Source of the DNA: Lysobacterales bacterium
GTDB lineage: Bacteria > Pseudomonadota > Gammaproteobacteria > Xanthomonadales > SZUA-36
NCBI GenBank assembly: GCA_013213875.1
Contig: JABSSV010000004.1
Span: 12,285 to 19,344 of the forward strand
DNA length: 7,060 nucleotides
Reading direction: 5' to 3'
Below the pieces are notes generated by a model. It was not told the DNA's origin, searched no databases, and saw nothing but the letters and a program-made list of their open reading frames with translations. Positions within the stretch are counted from its first letter, which is position 1. Each line of letters starts with the position of its first letter. A program made the position numbers and the translations under genes. Shown here in pieces: positions 6,130 to 7,060 of the stretch.

Positions 6130-6957
6130 CTAAGCGGCCAGCCCGTAGAAATCCAGCAGCGCAGCAGTCACCTGCTCTGCCTTTTCAATGGCCGCGCCGT
6201 GTCCCGCTGCAGGAATGGTATAAAGCCGCGCCTGCTTCACAGCCGCCGCCATGCGTTCGGCTTGCTCCGGCGTTGTCAGCACGTCTTCATCGCCTACCAT
6301 CACGGCCACCGGCAAGGTGAGCTCAGCCAGCTTCGGCAAGACATTGTCCCGGGCAAAGATCGCCTTGCCAAAGGCCATCATGGCGCGTTTGTCCTGGCTG
6401 GTGAGCACCTCGCGCCAGTAGGCAACGGTCGCCCGATTGGCCGGGTTACGCAGGTAATCCGGACAGAACAGCATGGGCATGACCTGGCCGATCACCGTCC
6501 ACCAACCCAGATATCTGACCAAATTCAACAGCAGCTTGTGCTTACCCAGGGACTGGGCAGGCTCACTCTCCGCCGAGGTGCTGATCAGGGCCAGGGACTT
6601 GAGCAGGTCCGGTCGACGCAGCGCCAGGCGCATACCCACAAAACCGCCCGTGGACATGCCGGCAAAATGTACCGGTCCGAAAGCATATTGCTCATTAAGA
6701 GCATCCAGCAGCGCAATGGCATCCGTGACCAGGTTATCCATGCGGTAGCCGTCACGAGCCAGTGCGCTTTGACCATGGCCACGGTGCTCAAAAGCAATGC
6801 AGCGAAAATGCTTTTTCAGCACGGCAATTTGCCCTGCGAACATGGTGTGATTCATCAGGAAGCCATGCGAAAACACCAGCGTCTCCTGCGCTGGTGCCGC
6901 CGCATCATCAAACACCTGGTAGAAAAGCTCGGTGCCGTTAACAACTATCTTGGGCAT
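6130..6957 (-). CDS. Alpha/beta hydrolase fold protein
   Basis: The 275-residue product is a probable cytoplasmic serine hydrolase (esterase, lactonase or C-C hydrolase type) of the alpha/beta hydrolase fold. The oxyanion-hole HG is at 31-32 in FSHGFLMNHTMF. The nucleophile elbow is GMSTGG with Ser102, the acid is probably Asp225 in VGDEDVLTTP, and the general base is His253 in PAAGHGAAIEKAEQV. EHRGHGQS at 57-64 is the usual conserved loop of this fold. A helical cap lies around 135-200. No signal peptide is seen. I chose the ATG at 6957 because the protein then begins MPKIVVNGTELFYQV, a natural start for this family. A GTG at 6987 would add ten residues (MALAISKRVR). Neither has a strong Shine-Dalgarno site. 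The gene converges on the amidohydrolase operon and shares its terminator. Substrate is not predictable; the resemblance to 3-oxoadipate enol-lactonase-like proteins is only general. Confidence 0.88.
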   Translation of the reverse strand: MPKIVVNGTELFYQVFDDAAAPAQETLVFSHGFLMNHTMFAGQIAVLKKHFRCIAFEHRGHGQSALARDGYRMDNLVTDAIALLDALNEQYAFGPVHFAGMSTGGFVGMRLALRRPDLLKSLALISTSAESEPAQSLGKHKLLLNLVRYLGWWTVIGQVMPMLFCPDYLRNPANRATVAYWREVLTSQDKRAMMAFGKAIFARDNVLPKLAELTLPVAVMVGDEDVLTTPEQAERMAAAVKQARLYTIPAAGHGAAIEKAEQVTAALLDFYGLAA

Positions 6958-6990
6958 GCGCACCCGTTTGGAAATGGCCAGCGCCACACA

Positions 6991-7059
6991 TTAACCGATC
7001 CATTCCGGGACCTCCAACATGACCCGTGCATTGCCACAGCCACTAATTTCGCACTGGAA
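6991..7059 (-). CDS. Possible C-terminal end of an unidentified upstream gene (partial)
   Basis: On the minus strand a frame is open from the right edge for 22 codons and stops at the TAA at 6993-6991. The end reads MLEVPEWIG, preceded by a CEISGCG segment with two Cys four residues apart. It lies 33 bases upstream of the preferred ATG of the alpha/beta hydrolase, or three bases upstream of the alternative GTG, as an upstream operon partner would. The fragment is too short to assign, and 22 open codons are not strong evidence. A competing reading is a plus-strand gene starting with the ATG at 7019. Confidence 0.3.
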   Translation of the reverse strand, partial: FQCEISGCGNARVMLEVPEWIG

Positions 7060-7060
7060 T

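Noticed and set aside
1414..6975. A 12-base word (CGTTTGGAAATG) shared near the starts of the Ntn hydrolase and alpha/beta hydrolase genes, giving a similar ISKRV peptide
   Set aside because: One shared 12-base word is about what chance predicts for 7 kb, and the flanking bases do not match further.
7019..7060. Plus-strand ATG with 14 open codons to the right edge, possibly the start of a divergent gene
   Set aside because: No convincing binding site precedes it, the fragment is too short to judge, and it conflicts with the longer minus-strand frame over the same bases.
1..7060. Search for mobile elements, CRISPR repeats, tRNA or phage genes
   Set aside because: No transposase-like protein, no spaced direct repeats, no tRNA-like cloverleaf and no phage motifs were seen.

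Overview
The window reads as a stretch of a GC-rich (roughly 60 percent, estimated by eye) Gram-negative chromosome. It has secreted enzymes with Sec signal peptides, GGAGG-type ribosome binding sites, one Rho-independent terminator and densely packed genes. The protein families fit a gammaproteobacterium, perhaps a marine or environmental one, but nothing here fixes the genus. I see no insertion sequence, CRISPR array, tRNA or rRNA.

Layout from left to right. The 3' end of a glutathione S-transferase-like gene (+) enters from the left edge and ends at 243. It converges, across a strong stem-loop at 266-293, on a gene on the minus strand (310-1431) for an exported Ntn hydrolase of the choloylglycine hydrolase / penicillin acylase (linear amide C-N hydrolase) family. 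A 272-bp divergent intergenic region follows, with a candidate -10 element and a dyad. A two-gene plus-strand operon (1704-6028) then encodes two exported amidohydrolase-superfamily proteins. The first has 1009 residues and two amidohydrolase modules joined by a beta-rich insert; the second has 427 residues and one module. The operon ends at a bidirectional terminator (6061-6088) shared with a convergent alpha/beta hydrolase gene (6130-6957, minus). At the right edge there may be the last 22 codons of another minus-strand gene just upstream of that hydrolase.

The most notable feature is the operon. It carries three amidohydrolase modules in two polypeptides, and only the middle one (the C-terminal half of the first protein) keeps the metal-binding residues. 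In the other two the HxH motif has become YSA or DSD, a downstream His has become Arg in both, a Lys at a shared G-x-[GS]-[AS] motif has become Asn or Gln, and the final Asp is lost. The stop codon of the first gene lies inside the ribosome binding site of the second. This suggests coupled synthesis and perhaps one periplasmic complex with one active and two non-catalytic modules. That is inference. The substrate is unknown. The divergent secreted C-N hydrolase makes a shared role in breaking extracytoplasmic amide bonds plausible but unproven.
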